From: Jacaranda mimosifolia
Taxonomy: Eukaryota > Streptophyta > Magnoliopsida > Lamiales > Bignoniaceae
Assembly: GCA_018894105.1 (NCBI GenBank)
Contig: CM032121.1
Location: forward strand, 27,504,230 to 27,568,229
Length of the DNA: 64,000 bases
Direction: 5' to 3'
Shown: positions 22,275 through 33,737 of the stretch, piece after piece
How positions within the stretch are numbered: the first letter of the stretch is position 1
How the letters are laid out: each line of letters starts with the position of its first letter
Program-made: the position numbers and the translations under genes
Notes under the pieces: model-generated
Told to the model about the DNA's origin: nothing
Databases searched by the model: none
What the model saw: only the letters and a program-made list of their open reading frames with translations

Positions 22275-22725
22275 TATTAGAATTTTATCCCAATATATGG
22301 ACTTCTATTAATTGGATTTGTTTTCTAATAAAATAAAAACGGGCTAAATTAATGCTGTTAATGAGACATGACTTATAGGGCCTATTATTTTGGCCTAATC
22401 TTGTTAAGGCCTTTTATCTTAATAGACTTGGTATGACGGTCGGTGTAGGCCCAATCTTAGAAGCTTGTGATGGGAGGGCTCACTAGGTTTTATCTTATAT
22501 ATATTGTAGCTAGGTCCCTTCTCCACTCTACGTTTTGATTTTGCTATTCCATTAAAGTTATCAAGTAGTTTATGTGAGAAAGAGAGGAAGACTTAGCCAT
22601 TGATTCTACTAATTGCAGGAATTGTTGATTATCAATCTCATAGCTCAAACATATATCACGGATAAATCAACTTATGGTGTTTTGATTTTATGGGTATATG
22701 TATCTTGGGTTAAATTTATTTTACA
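22275..22725 (+). repeat. 3' LTR of the downstream copia element
   Basis: It runs from TATTAGAATT (expected TGTTAGAATT) to TTTTACA and matches 16692-17150. The ATGCA duplication follows at once at 22726-22730. Confidence 0.9.
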
Positions 22726-22800
22726 ATGCATTGTATGTAAGAATGTATATTCAAAGAAATGAATAAATATTTGGGTTTGGTAGCTACTAATATTATGTTT
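22726..22800 (+). promoter_or_regulatory. Displaced 3' UTR and poly(A) signal of the P450
   Basis: Joining 16622-16691 to 22731 onwards restores the pre-insertion sequence after removal of the copia element and one copy of ATGCA. The downstream part holds AATAAA at 22762-22767 within GAATGAATAAATATTTGGG. No AATAAA exists between the P450 stop codon and the insertion. This signal is therefore the best candidate for the original P450 poly(A) site. Function is inferred. Confidence 0.5.
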
Positions 22801-23850
22801 AGTTGTAATTTGTTGGTGATTAATTTATAAACTAATACCTAGTCTTATGTTTTCAATTTCGGGGTAAATTTAATTTGTCAAGATCATTACGATGTAATTC
22901 CCACATGAGATGCCTATTTTATGTATACTTTTCTCAACCAAATAGCCTGCTAGCTTTGGCATACTAAATCTAGACGAGTTCATAAGGACATCTTATAACT
23001 ACATAAATTAGTAGTCTAATCAGAAGATAAATTAGATTAAAGTCTATTACAAAATTGCAACGTTATGTAAAAATATAATTGTCTGGATCAATTTGTTTTG
23101 GCTGCATCATTCGTTACTAGGGAAGAAGATGGACCTCATTTATACACAAATTTTCCACATCTATGTGACATGATTTCCTCAAAAGAAACATGTTATCAGA
23201 CACTCCAACAAACACAGCTACACTATAGGATTTTTGGTTTGTGATACAACCCTCTACAAATTGTGCGAATATAATATAATATAATTTAAGAGGAAATAAA
23301 CGGAATATCTTCTAAGTATGAGTAAAATAACAAGATATGATCATTTAAAGAAGCTCTTTTCCATTCGATACTGTTATCTCACCTTACTCATACTTTCCTT
23401 GGTGCCTCTATTTAAACTATCACCACTATCTATTAGGAAGTATCTACAATAAATTTTAAATAGCTATTAACAACTATTAGTTACATAATTTTGATGATCT
23501 TGTTATACTTTTACATATAATGCCTCACATATATCTCCATATATAATTTCCCTAAACATGTTATTACATGTTTTTAGACATGTCACCTGTCTTTTCAACT
23601 ACCACTTCTTTATATACTCCCCTTTACTCATAATTTCTATTTCCACTTTCTCCTCCACTCATTCATCTTCTACCTCTTGGAGTCCTCAACCATTTCTTCA
23701 TCCTTTCAACCGCTTCCATCTCGTTTTCCTTGTAAGTGCTTTTAACTTAACTTATTTATGCATTTCTCCTACTATTGTGAGTATATATATATATATATTT
23801 TCAAAACACATAGCATAACTTTTTTTCTTCAATGGCGTCATCATGTTCGT
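22801..23850. other. Intergenic DNA
   Basis: The stretch has no recognisable gene. An open frame of 86 codons (23558-23818, plus) is a low-complexity Phe/Ser/Ile/His string that ends in a TA repeat, and is not credible as coding. Confidence 0.5.
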
Positions 23851-23859
23851 GCTTGTGCT

Positions 23860-25100
23860 CTCTACAGTGAAGAAATTAAAGATTGTTGGGAGAGATATGA
23901 GGGAATCCCAAGCCCTTCCTTTTTATCTGATTTATGAATTTAAACTTACCCAAGCAGAATACAATTTTTTTCAAAAAAACCATGGGTAATTTCTTCTCCT
24001 ATCAAATAATACTTCTTGGGTCTCTAGATCTCCCTAATAAACCAATTCCTGGATGTCTTTGTTTCTATCCTAAGCAATTGCAAAGCGTATTTCTATTTGC
24101 CCTTTACTCAAATGTATAGCTCGTTTATTTAGGATTCTTTTAGATCAATTTATTCCAAATTCCTTTAGTCTAATGGCTGAATTTTCTATTGTATTACAAT
24201 ACCTCGATGAAACCTCCATAACAGTTTAAGTCTAATTCGTCTTCTTCTTCTAACAAAATCATCACATTAGAGATATTTCTAATTAACTTTTACGCTATGT
24301 TTGGGCCTTGGATTTTAACATGAAAAATGTGAAGAAAATTTTTTTTCGTGCTTCAAATGATGTAACTCTATAACTTAGTATTTGTACATTTGCATTTTCC
24401 TTCTCCTTTTCCTTACCATTTTCCTAGATCCAAACATAACATTAGGGGTGATGTTACTTTCTTGATTAGGGTATGGAGCTTTTTAAAAAGGTGGAAGGAG
24501 AATTATTTCTTTATATCATCTCAGATCCATGGAACTTTAGTGTCACTTAGGTAGATCATCCTCCAGAAAGAGTACCTTACAACACTTCCTTCCAACAAGT
24601 CTCTTACCAAGAAATTTTGACAAAGCTAAATCAATACTCTTTTGATCTTCCATTTGTGATTATCTTGGCTTCTTATGCCACATTGTTCTCAGCCCAATTA
24701 GGGAAAAGATAACTGATACTTTGGGTACTAATTCTGACCTCATAGCTGTTTTTACCTTCTTTTTTTTTTTTTACTTTTTTAGAGGTATATGACTGATTAT
24801 TTCTTTCCTTTAGAAAATATTAAGATGAATGCTCACATACAGGCTTAAGCTAAAAAGCTTGTAGCTGAGAAAATGAAGCAAAAGGCTGAAAAAAGGCGTG
24901 GCAACTGCAGGCTCTAGTTCATCAGCTCAAAGTATCCAATCCAAACTACCACACCATGTCCTATCTATCCCTTATTAGACTCTGAGGAGTTCCACTCCAA
25001 CCAATCTAATAGTTATCATTTAGTAGATAAAGACATTGAATCCTTAGATGCTTTCAATTCATAAGTTCCGACTCGATGTGAGCCAATTCCTACTTTTGTT
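23860..25100 (+). pseudogene. Possible relic of a gypsy-associated aORF (Transposase_28-like)
   Basis: Across changing frames the plus strand can be read as GIPSPSFLSDL, then PNKPIPGCLCFYPKQLQSVF, FRILLDQFIPNSFSLMAEF, and near 24470-24560 WSFLKRWKENYFFISS followed by PWNFSVT. A Lys/Glu/Gln-rich segment (KKLVAEKMKQKAEKRRG) comes near 24850-24900. This order of a hydrophobic core, an FLKRWKxxYFF-type motif, then a charged coiled-coil-like stretch mirrors the antisense ORF at 3068-5315. There are no gag-pol or LTR sequences around it. Stops are frequent. The family call is tentative. Confidence 0.35.
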
Positions 25101-25237
25101 CGAATAAGCACCTTTGATTCACAAACCAAGCTATAAGGGGTTTCTCCTATAGACATTTATGGTTATTTAAGATGTAGTTTAGTATGATCATTGCACATTG
25201 AAAGCTCATCCACCAAATTTTCAGAAGTATGTGGTCA

Positions 25238-25419
25238 CACCTAAGTGTAATCTCAGATAAGGCTCCTCTGGGAGTACATGGTTGCAAACATAATCCCACT
25301 ATACGGCCCACCGTGGACACATGGTTGCTGGTGTAATCCCACTATATGGCCCCTTAGGTAGCACTTAGTTGCCATTTCAAAAAATCCTGTCGCTACCCCT
25401 TTAGGTAGGTGGTACCTCT
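25238..25419. repeat. Minisatellite, about 41-46 bp units (left part)
   Basis: Successive units share GTGTAATCCCACTATATGGCCC-like starts, at about 25244, 25289 and 25330, and a TACATGGTTGC/CACATGGTTGC-like second half. A further matching unit starts at 37763, just past the copia element inserted at 25420, so the array was one piece before that insertion. Confidence 0.65.
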
Positions 25420-27783
25420 TGAAGTAAGGAGTAGCCCAAGGATTCAATTATAAAACAACAAAACAGCTAAATAAAAGTTGCCTACTCTAAATCCAAGGAT
25501 CTAATCATACTATAATAAGGATTTACATCTGGAAAAATACCTTGAACGCTTAATCCAAAGGTAGAATCAAGGATGACACCAATGAACACTTCGAAGTGCC
25601 AATCCGCGCACAGTGGAATCAAGCCAACAATTGACCAACCAAATCAACTCCAAATTGGCTGAAAATTTTCAGAGGGATCCTCAACTCACTTGAGAACTTT
25701 CAGTTAAAATTCCAGACAAATCCAAGCACGGAAAGGCCTCCAAATCTGTCTCCAAAATCTCTGGACAACAGTGGATCTTCAAGACCAAAAGCTCCCCAAA
25801 TGTGAAACCTCTAATGTTATGATCCAACCGCCCAAGGAGAGCCCAAATATACCTCTAATCAGATAAATAACCAGAGGAATAAGGAGAGAGAGGGCCAAAA
25901 TATGGAGAGAATTTGGTGAAGAAGGTGTGAAACTTCAACGCACGAGTGAATCACATTTTTTGGAGGGAAAAAAGGAATCTAGCATCACATGCCTCAATAA
26001 CTGGCCACGTCTCTCTATATATAGAGTGGATGGTGTTATGCTAGTTGGCATAACACCCTCCATGAGGTGGTTTGCCAACTTGGCAATCTACTTGCATTTG
26101 AATTTAATTTGAATCTACATTTCATCTCATGAAATACCTTTCAAATTAATTTCAAATTAACCTCAAATTGAACTCCTTCATTGGAAGTTTTCCTCCAAAA
26201 CTAATATTAATTAAATTAAGTCTTTCATTAATCAATTGGTTTGACTTAGCCCCTCAAGTCAACTAACTTAACTCGTTAAGTTAGAAAGTGTCGACTTAAC
26301 TCTTTTAAGTTAACTTGACTAATTAATAGTCATATGGAACCATTTAAATTAACTCCTTAATTTAATTGGTCTAATTTAACTCCTTAAATTATTTTGATTA
26401 ATTTAACAATTAAATTAATCAAGCTAAAATGACCAAAAACTTAGTCAACTGATTTCTCCATAATAGCGGCAATGGTGAACTTTCTAACTCCTTAGAAAAT
26501 TCCTCTAATAAAATAAAAATTCGATTAGGTTTTTGTGTGTGACCCATTAGGCTCTCCTGTTCACTGGACATGGGCTCACAACTTTTGTGTTATTTTGAAT
26601 ATTGAAATATTCTTATTAGTTTAAACTCCTTTAAACTAATAGCTCTTTCAATTACTTTATTCCCATAAAATAGAACTTCCTTTAGGCATTTGTGTGTGAC
26701 CCATTAGGTTCTCCCGTTCACTGGATATGGGCTCACAACTTTTGTGATATATTGAATATTGAAATATTTACATTAGTTTAAACTCCTTTAAACTAATAAC
26801 TCTTTCAAGTAATCTCTATTAATTGAAGAGTACCTAATCTCTATGGTCGATGTCTAGCCTCAAGCCCATGGAGCCCAACTAATTGGTCAAAATGAATATG
26901 CTCTTGCTGAACTATTCTAGCTTTACGTTTGCCATGCAAATACGGTCCTTCCGTCTCCTATCTCCTGAAAGATGCCTAGGGCAAAATATTCGCTAGCTCC
27001 CCAATAGCCTCAATAACTATGTTTCTATTCCTAATATTCAATTCCACTTTATGACCTCATCTTTGAAAAACTATTTTTTAAATTGTCATACTACCTTGCG
27101 CAATGATTTCTTGGAATTGATCATTATAGAATATATAGAAAATGCAGTCCCCCATCACAATGATGAGAAGATGAATCCCATTTTGGATCTCACAAACCTC
27201 TATGTCTAAGTAGCTCATTCTCAATCTCAACTTGGATAACCAACTATATGGTCAAGGAAGAGTCAAGGTATGAGGAGCTAAACACAAAGTTACCATGGAT
27301 CCTCATGTCTAAGGACTAATAATATGTACTAGTATAAGAAGGAGAGCTTGCCACTACTGACTTACCACGACGACTATCTAGTGGATTCTCCGGGTGGGTC
27401 TTTAGTGAACTTGTTCTTTAACAAGCACCCACTAATATGCACCCATCTCTAACATAGATTGCTCATGAAATGGATATCCAACTCCTTGGATTTATGCATC
27501 GTTAGTGCAAGCCTATTCGAATTTTAGATGCCTTGTCTCTTAAGATTCTATGACTTAGAATGTTTTAAGATCACGATAGTGTAAAACTTATTTCATGATC
27601 ACCACCCAGTGCGTGACCAAGTCCCCTAGTCTTGTGTGATCTAGGGGCTTCAACCAAATGCTAGTGAAATAAAATAAGCATAAGATGAAGATGGCCATTA
27701 AATATAAATATCATTCAATCAAGATTATATCATAAGTGAAATAGGTTACCTAATCTAATTGGCTACATAGCACTATTCCAACA
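25420..27783 (-). repeat. 3' LTR of the minus-strand copia element
   Basis: This 2,364-bp LTR aligns with 35520-37755 (2,236 bp). Most of the length difference is a tandem duplication of about 157 bp inside it (26516-26829). On the minus strand it begins TGTTGGAATAGTGC. It contains the TTAACTCCTTAA-type motif cluster near 26210-26420. Confidence 0.88.
26516..26829. repeat. 157-bp tandem duplication inside the 3' LTR
   Basis: The segment containing TTGTGTGTGACCCATTAGG starts at 26533 and again at 26690, with matching sequence continuing through GGGCTCACAACTTTTGTG and the TTTAAACTCCTTTAAAC word. The 5' LTR of the same element has the segment once (near 36657), so the duplication arose after or during insertion. 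Confidence 0.75.
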
Positions 27784-27800
27784 ATCTCCCACTTGCCCTA
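27784..27800 (-). other. Polypurine tract of the minus-strand copia element
   Basis: The minus strand reads GGGCAAGTGGGAGATTG up to the 3' LTR, the standard copia polypurine primer. Confidence 0.75.
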
Positions 27801-28415
27801 AAGCTAATTCCCCATAGTCTGAAGCCCTATCTTATAAAGATGTCCTTTAAAGACCTTTTGTGTTAGGGATTTAGTCAGTGGATCTGCTATATTCTCATAT
27901 ATGGCTACCCTTTCTACTCGGATATCGCCTCTATCAATGATCTCACGGATCAAATGATAACACCTCAAAATGTGCTTGGATCGCTGATGAGATCTTAGCT
28001 CTTTTGCTTGCACAATCGCTCCATTTTTGTCACAGAAGACAACTACAGGCTCAGCAATGCTAGGACTATATCCAACTGTTGGATGAAAATTTTCAACTAA
28101 ACACTTTCCTTTGCAGCTTCTAAAGCCGTAATATATTCTGCCTTTGTGGTTGAATCGGTCGTGGTGTCTTGTTTGGTACTATTCCAACTCTCCATACTGC
28201 CATTGAGGTAAAATATAAATCCAAAAGTAGATTTAAGGTCATCTACATTGGATTGAAAACTAAAATTCAAAAACCTATTGAGTTTCAATTCTCCATTGCT
28301 GTACACTAAAAAAAGATGCTTAGTTCTTCTCAAGTAGTTAAGGATTGCTTTTATGGCTATCCAGTAACGCTTACCAAGGTCGCATTGAAAGCAGGCTCGT
28401 AACACTTAGAGCGTG
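27801..28415 (-). pseudogene. RNase H of the minus-strand copia element
   Basis: Two open blocks on the minus strand cover the domain. The first (28405-28097) has AIKAILNYLRRTKHLFLVY, LKSTFGFIFYLNGSMESW and STTKAEYITALEAAKESV. The second (28013-27804) has HQRSKHILRCYHLIREIIDR and YENIADPLTKSLTQKVFKGH. A short frameshifted gap separates them. The order and the ENIADPLTK end are diagnostic for copia. The domain would remove the RNA template. Confidence 0.85.
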
Positions 28416-28417
28416 TG

Positions 28418-28980
28418 CTACATCCAACCTTGTACATTAATGGCATACATTATGCTCTCTGTAGCGAACACATAAGGTATGTGGGGCATTCTTTCTCTCT
28501 CCTCGTCAGACTTAGAGGCCATTGACTTGGAGAGATGAAGACCATGTCCCATAGGAATGAATCCCTTCTTAGATTCATCAAAACTAAACCTCTTTAGTAT
28601 TTTGTCAATGTATAGGATTTGGGAAAGCCCCAACATCCTTTTAGATCTATCTCTATAGATTCGTATTCCTAATATAAAGGACGTTTCTCCCAAAATTGTG
28701 GTTGCTCCATATAAATTTTTTCTTCAATGTTTTCTTTGAGGAAAGCGATTTTCACATCTATTTGCCATATCTTATTGTTATAATATGCATCTATGGAAAG
28801 CAAAATCCTAATGGACTTAGGCATAGCGATCAGTGAAAAGGTTTCCTCAAAATTAATACCGGGTCTTTGAGTGTAACCTTTTGCCACTAGTTGTGACTTA
28901 AAGTTCATATCCACTCTATTAACTCCTAGCTTTCACTTATAGATCCATTTGCAACCAACGAGTACTATACCCTTTGGTAG
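28418..28980 (-). pseudogene. Reverse transcriptase of the minus-strand copia element, catalytic core deleted
   Basis: The N-terminal part (28914 downwards) reads LVAKGYTQRPGINFEETFSL and IWQIDVKIAFLKENIEEKIY, ending in MEQPQ. The next residues are FILGIRIYRDRSKRMLGLSQ, which belong about 95 codons further on in related copies. The section with the YVDD box is therefore missing at about 28690-28700, and the join also shifts the frame. The related plus-strand copy has this section complete (58360-58640). The protein cannot have polymerase activity. Confidence 0.85.
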
Positions 28981-29043
28981 ATCTACCAAAGTTCATACTT
29001 TGTTGGAGTAAATGGAGTCCATTTTGGATTTCATGGCATTTAG

Positions 29044-30040
29044 CTAATGTCTAGGTTCGGGTTTCTTCTTAATTCGGTCTAACCTTTTTAGAGGTTGTGT
29101 GTTAGGCTCTTGATATTTACTTGTTTCTACTACTTGTGGGATGTTTTGATCATCTTGAACTTCAGCAAGTTCAACAACAATGCCATTTTTATCTAATAGA
29201 AATTTCTTTTTCAAAAAGATGGTGTTCCTTGAAGCATACACATTTTATTCCGAGGGATCATAAAAGTAATAACCCAAAGACTCTCTTGGGCATTCCACAA
29301 ACTTGCACAAGGAAGATCTAGCATCCAACTTGTCTCCCACTAACTACTTGACGTAAGTGGGAGACCCCCAAACTCTTAGAAAATAGTAAGAAGGTACTTT
29401 GCTATACCACATCTCATGTTGTGTTCTTGGCACTAACTTTGATGGTACTATATTTAATATCCTCGCCGCTGTTTCTAAAGTGTATTCCTAAAAGCACATA
29501 GGCATATCAGTGAGCTCATCATGGAGCATACCATGTCCATTAAGGTACGATTTCTCCTCTCAACTACTTTATTGAGTTAGGATGTGTCGGGTGGAGTCCA
29601 ATGAGAGATAATCTCATTTTTCTTTAGATAATCTAAGAATTTGATACTCAAGTATTCTCCTCCTTAATCTAATTGAAGAGATTTAATACATAGTCCCAAT
29701 TAATTTTCTAATTCATTCCTACACTCTTTGAACTTTTCAAAAGCTTCGGACTTGTACTTCATAAGATACACATGTTCAAATCGAGTATGATCATCGGTGA
29801 AGGTAATAAAGTTTGAAAATCCACCTCTTGTACTAACTCTTAGATGTCCACAAACATATGTATGGATCAAATCCAAAGGACTTTTGGTTTACTCTTTTTG
29901 TCCTACAAAGGATCCTTTGTCATTTTCCCCTTTAAACAAGATTCACGAGTAGGAAGATCCTCTATTCTACTAACGTTTAGCACTTTGAGGGCTTCTAATT
30001 TGTTCATTCTATTTTTGAAAATATGTCTAAGTCTTGCATG
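29044..30040 (-). pseudogene. Integrase and linker of the minus-strand copia element
   Basis: Pieces in several frames on the minus strand include WTPPDTS and VVERRNRTLMDMVCSMMS near 29620-29530, the region holding the catalytic Glu. The C-terminal linker near 29241-29044 reads FLLDKNGIVVELAEVQDD with QPLKRLDRIKKKPEPRH. Stops lie between them. Confidence 0.75.
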
Positions 30041-30470
30041 CTACAATATGGTATCTCCTTGGATATCTGATTTTCTTTTACTTTTTTGAATGTGCATCAA
30101 TGATGATTGAGAATTCAAAATGTATAATCTATTATTTAATGTAATTTGAGCAATTAAAGAACCATTCTTTAATGCCTTCAAATTCCTGTTAGATATAGAA
30201 AAATTAAATCCTTCATTATCTAAAATAAGAATAGAAATAATGTTCTTAACAAGATTGGGTACATAAAAACAAGGATAAAGTACAATAAAGGAGTTCCCCA
30301 ATTCTAACTTGATGATGCCCTTGACTTTGGCCACAACTTTTGCTCCATTGCCTAGGCATAGAATCATATTCCTATCATTGAGACTTTTTTTCTTTTTGTC
30401 CCCTGTAATGAATTATAAAGCTGAGAACCACATGCGGTATCAAATACATATGAGAAAGAATTCGATGTTA
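30041..30470 (-). pseudogene. Protease and pre-integrase region of the minus-strand copia element
   Basis: Near 30460-30430 the minus strand reads FDTACGSQLYNS, a protease active-site motif (DTG form with Gly replaced by Ala). An open block (30367-30041) continues LGNGAKVVAKVKGIIKLELG and FYVPNLVKNIISILILDNEG, the conserved end of the protease and the pre-integrase segment of copia. Confidence 0.82.
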
Positions 30471-31309
30471 AGAGCACTTCAATAAAGTACATATCCTTCC
30501 CAATGGTGGCAAGATACTCCTTGCAATTTCTCTTCTAATGGTCTTTCTCACCACAATAGAAACAAGTTGTATCGGCTTTGGCCTATTTCTTCTTCTTGAC
30601 TCTGCCAAGGCCTTTAATGGTTGCTTTCCCTTGCAGGAAGAACTTTTCTTCCTTTTACCTCTCTTTCTAGTACCCCTAGGGCCCTCAAACTTAAAAGAGG
30701 AAACAAGCATTAATAGTTTGTCTTTCTTCATAGTCGCTTCGGCGGTTACCAACATATTGACCAATTTGTTAATAGTCACCTCTTGATTCGATATGTTGAA
30801 GTTTATAAAGATTTGATTAAAGGATCTAGGGAATAATTGAATGATCAAATTCACACAGAGCTCGTTGTCTATAACCACATCCAATTGAGCAAATTTCTCA
30901 ATGAGACCGATCATCTTAAGGCTATGATCATGGACACTTGAGCTTCATTGATTCTAGTTTGAAAGAGTTCCTTAGACAATGAGAACCTTTCATCTCTAGT
31001 TTGCACACCATATAACTCTTGTAGATGGAAGTGAATCTCATTAGCCGATTTCGTGTGCTCATGAGACTTTTGGAACTCATTTGACATAGAAGCCATCATG
31101 AGGCATTGTGTTTGTAGATCATCATCTACCCACTTCGTGAATGTTTCATGTGCCTCATCATTGCCTATGGTGTCCGACAGACTTTGACTAAGCATATAAG
31201 TCCTCTTCTTGGAATCAAGAGTAATCTTGAGGTTTTAAAGCCAATCGCGGAAGCTTGGCTAGGTTAGCTTATTAGTTTCTAAAATCACATTTAGTGGATT
31301 TTTAGCCAT
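30471..31309 (-). pseudogene. gag of the minus-strand copia element
   Basis: The start is the ATG at 31309-31307 giving MAKNPLNVILETNKLT, a typical opening. Two stops follow within 35 codons. Open blocks then cover KWVDDDLQTQCLMMASMSNE, LQELYGVQTRDERFSLSKEL and IEKFAQLDVVIDNELCVNLI with ISNQEVTINKLVNMLVTAEA. The zinc knuckle near 30577-30534 reads CFYCGEKDH-x-KRNC with all four ligands; the x is a stop where Trp is usual. Confidence 0.85.
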
Positions 31310-31500
31310 TTTGATTTTGAGATTTCAAAAATCTACGAAAAGCGAAAAAAAAGAATATAAGTATGCAATTGAATATTGATATTGAAAACATGTTCATGGA
31401 CTTTCAATCATGTTTTTCTCCTACTATTTTATCAAATTCTTCACCCCCTTCAGGAATTCGGGAAATCTCATTTCCTAGTGAGAATCAAGGCTTAAAAGGA
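31310..31500 (-). other. Leader segment next to gag, minus-strand copia element
   Basis: This non-coding stretch matches 55960-56151 upstream of gag in the plus-strand relative. It ends at AAGGA (31496-31500), the left copy of the solo LTR's target duplication. Confidence 0.7.
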
Positions 31501-33737
31501 TTAAGGCAAGTAAAGCACTAGGATCCAATAATTAAAACTTCAAAAGCTAAAATTAACTAATGCTACCCAAGAAAAAAAGGATCTAAATATGCTTAAGATT
31601 TAGATTTGGATAGAGAATTACCTTGATTAGCAAAAATCCAAAGGAAAGATGAAGAACACTTCTTCAATCCAGAAATTGTCAAACAGCAGTGCAGTGTATT
31701 TGGAGCAACTTTTTCCTAATCCAAACTCCTCCAAAAATTCTGGAACAATTACAATGCCTTCTCAACTCCTTGATAAAGCTACTTTAAAAAATTCATCTTG
31801 AAAAACTACAAGGAAGTGCTAGAAAAAAATCGCCAAATTGACTGTTCGGACAGTAGATCTTCCAAAAGCAAGTAATCCAAATGTCTTGCCTATCACAATA
31901 TGATCCACACACCAATGCTAGATCCTAATCTCCTTGGTGTTAGCTAGAAAACAAAAAGGAGATTTGTAGAGATGGAAGCTTGATTTGAGGTAGGAGAAGA
32001 AGAGAGGAAATAGAGCTTCAACACATAAGGCAACACTTTAGATTTGGAGGGAAAATATGAAAGAATCTAATTCTTCACATGGAGCATAAGTTGGTTGCCT
32101 CTCTCACCCTCTATATCTGTATATAGAGTGAGGATGGTGTGATGCCAAGGTTTCATCAAGGTGACCGCCAACTTGGCTATGCAAGTTGGCAACTTGCAAT
32201 TCAAATTTAAATTTGAATTTTGTGTGCATTTTAATTTTATTTGGAATCTAATTTCAAATTAATTAAAATGCCACACCAAATGAACCTTTCATTTGAATTT
32301 TTCCTCCAAAATAGATTCCTCTCATTAATTAAATTAAACACTTTAATTTAATTAGTTAACCATTGACTTAAGTCTTAAGTCAATTAGCTTAACTCTTTAA
32401 GCTAGTTATAGTTAACTTAACTATTTAAGCTAACTTGACCAATTGATGGTCATGTTGCACCAAATAATTAACTCCTTAATTGTTGGTCTAATTTAACTCC
32501 TTAAATTAGTTGATCCTTAACAATTAAATTGATCAAGCAAAAAATGACCTCAATTTTCGCCAACATCAAATTGGTGCACTAGGAGCAATTTTTCTAACTC
32601 TTAGAAAATTCCCTTCCATCAAGTGAGAAATGCAATTGGCTTTTGTGTGTAACCCATTAGGTTCTATCATTCATTGGATATGGGCTTACAACTTTTTGTG
32701 ACTATTGAATATCATATATTCTTCTTAGTTTAAACTCCTTTAAACTAATCGATTCAATTTAATTAATCTTCACTAATTGAAGAGTACCCAATTCTCCATG
32801 GTCGATGTCCAACCTCAAGCCCATAGAGCCCAACTAATTGACCAAAATGAATGCTTTTGGAAAACTATTCTAGCTCTATAGGTACTATGCAAATACAATC
32901 CTTCCATCTCCTATCTCCCGAAAGAGTCCTAGAAAGATATTTGTCAGCTCTCCAATAGCCTCGATACTATGTTTCTATTTTCAACATTCGATTCCACTTA
33001 TGACCTAATTTTTGGAAAACTCTTTTTTTAAATTGTCATACCACCTTGCGCAAGAATTTCTTGGAATCGATTATTGTAGAACACATAGGAGATGCACTCA
33101 CCCTTAACAAAGACGAGGAGTTGGATTCCATCTTAGATCTCACAAACCTCCATGTCTAAGTAGCTCATGCCCAATCTCTACCCGAATGGCCCACTAAGTG
33201 GCCAAGGAGGTGTCAAAGCATGAGGACCTAAACACAAAGTTACCATGGATCCTCAGGTCAAAGGACTAATTATATGCACTAGCGTAAGCTGGAGAACTTG
33301 CCTCTATTAACTTACCACTTTGGCTATCTAGTGGATTCTTCGGGCGAGCCTCAGTGCCTTATTCTCTAACAAGCACCTACTAACATGCATCCATATCACA
33401 TATGGGATTGCTCATGGAATAGAGCAACATCCAACCCTTGGATTTATGCATCGTTAGTGCAAGTCTATCCGGATCTTAAATGCCCTGTCTCTAAAGATCC
33501 TATGACTTGGAAGATTTAAGATCACGACCGTGTAAAACTTATTCCATGATCACCTCCCAGTATGTGATGAAATCCCATAGTCTTGTGTGATCTAAGGGCT
33601 TAAACCAAATGCTAGTGAAGTAATAATGGGCATAAGATGAAGATGGCCATATAATGAATATCATTCAATCAATATTATCTTACAAGGAAATAGTTTACAA
33701 GACCAATCTAATTAGCTTGCGGGGTACTATTCCAACA
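31501..33737 (-). mobile_element. Solo LTR of the copia family, inserted in the copia leader
   Basis: This 2,237-bp sequence is collinear with LTRs 25420-27783 and 35520-37755 and in the same orientation. It is flanked by perfect AAGGA duplications (31496-31500 and 33738-33742). The plus-strand relative has continuous leader at this place (around 55950), showing the pre-insertion state. A solo LTR arises when the two LTRs of an inserted element recombine and remove the interior. Confidence 0.88.

Larger units (their letters stand above)
16692..22725 (+). mobile_element. Ty1/copia LTR retrotransposon, full length, heavily decayed
   Basis: LTRs at 16692-17150 and 22275-22725 align throughout, and the element is flanked by a perfect 5-bp duplication ATGCA (16687-16691 and 22726-22730). 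Inside are a primer site for initiator tRNA-Met, gag remnants, integrase and linker pieces, a reverse transcriptase with RNase H, and a polypurine tract, in copia order. Many stops and frameshifts show long inactivity, though the LTR ends are well kept. It lies 71 bp after the P450 stop codon, in the same orientation, so it split that gene's 3' untranslated region. Confidence 0.93.

Noticed and set aside
31501..33737. 31501-33737 as the 5' LTR of the minus-strand copia element
   Set aside because: It has its own AAGGA duplication, lies within leader sequence, and the true 5' LTR next to a primer site is 35520-37755.
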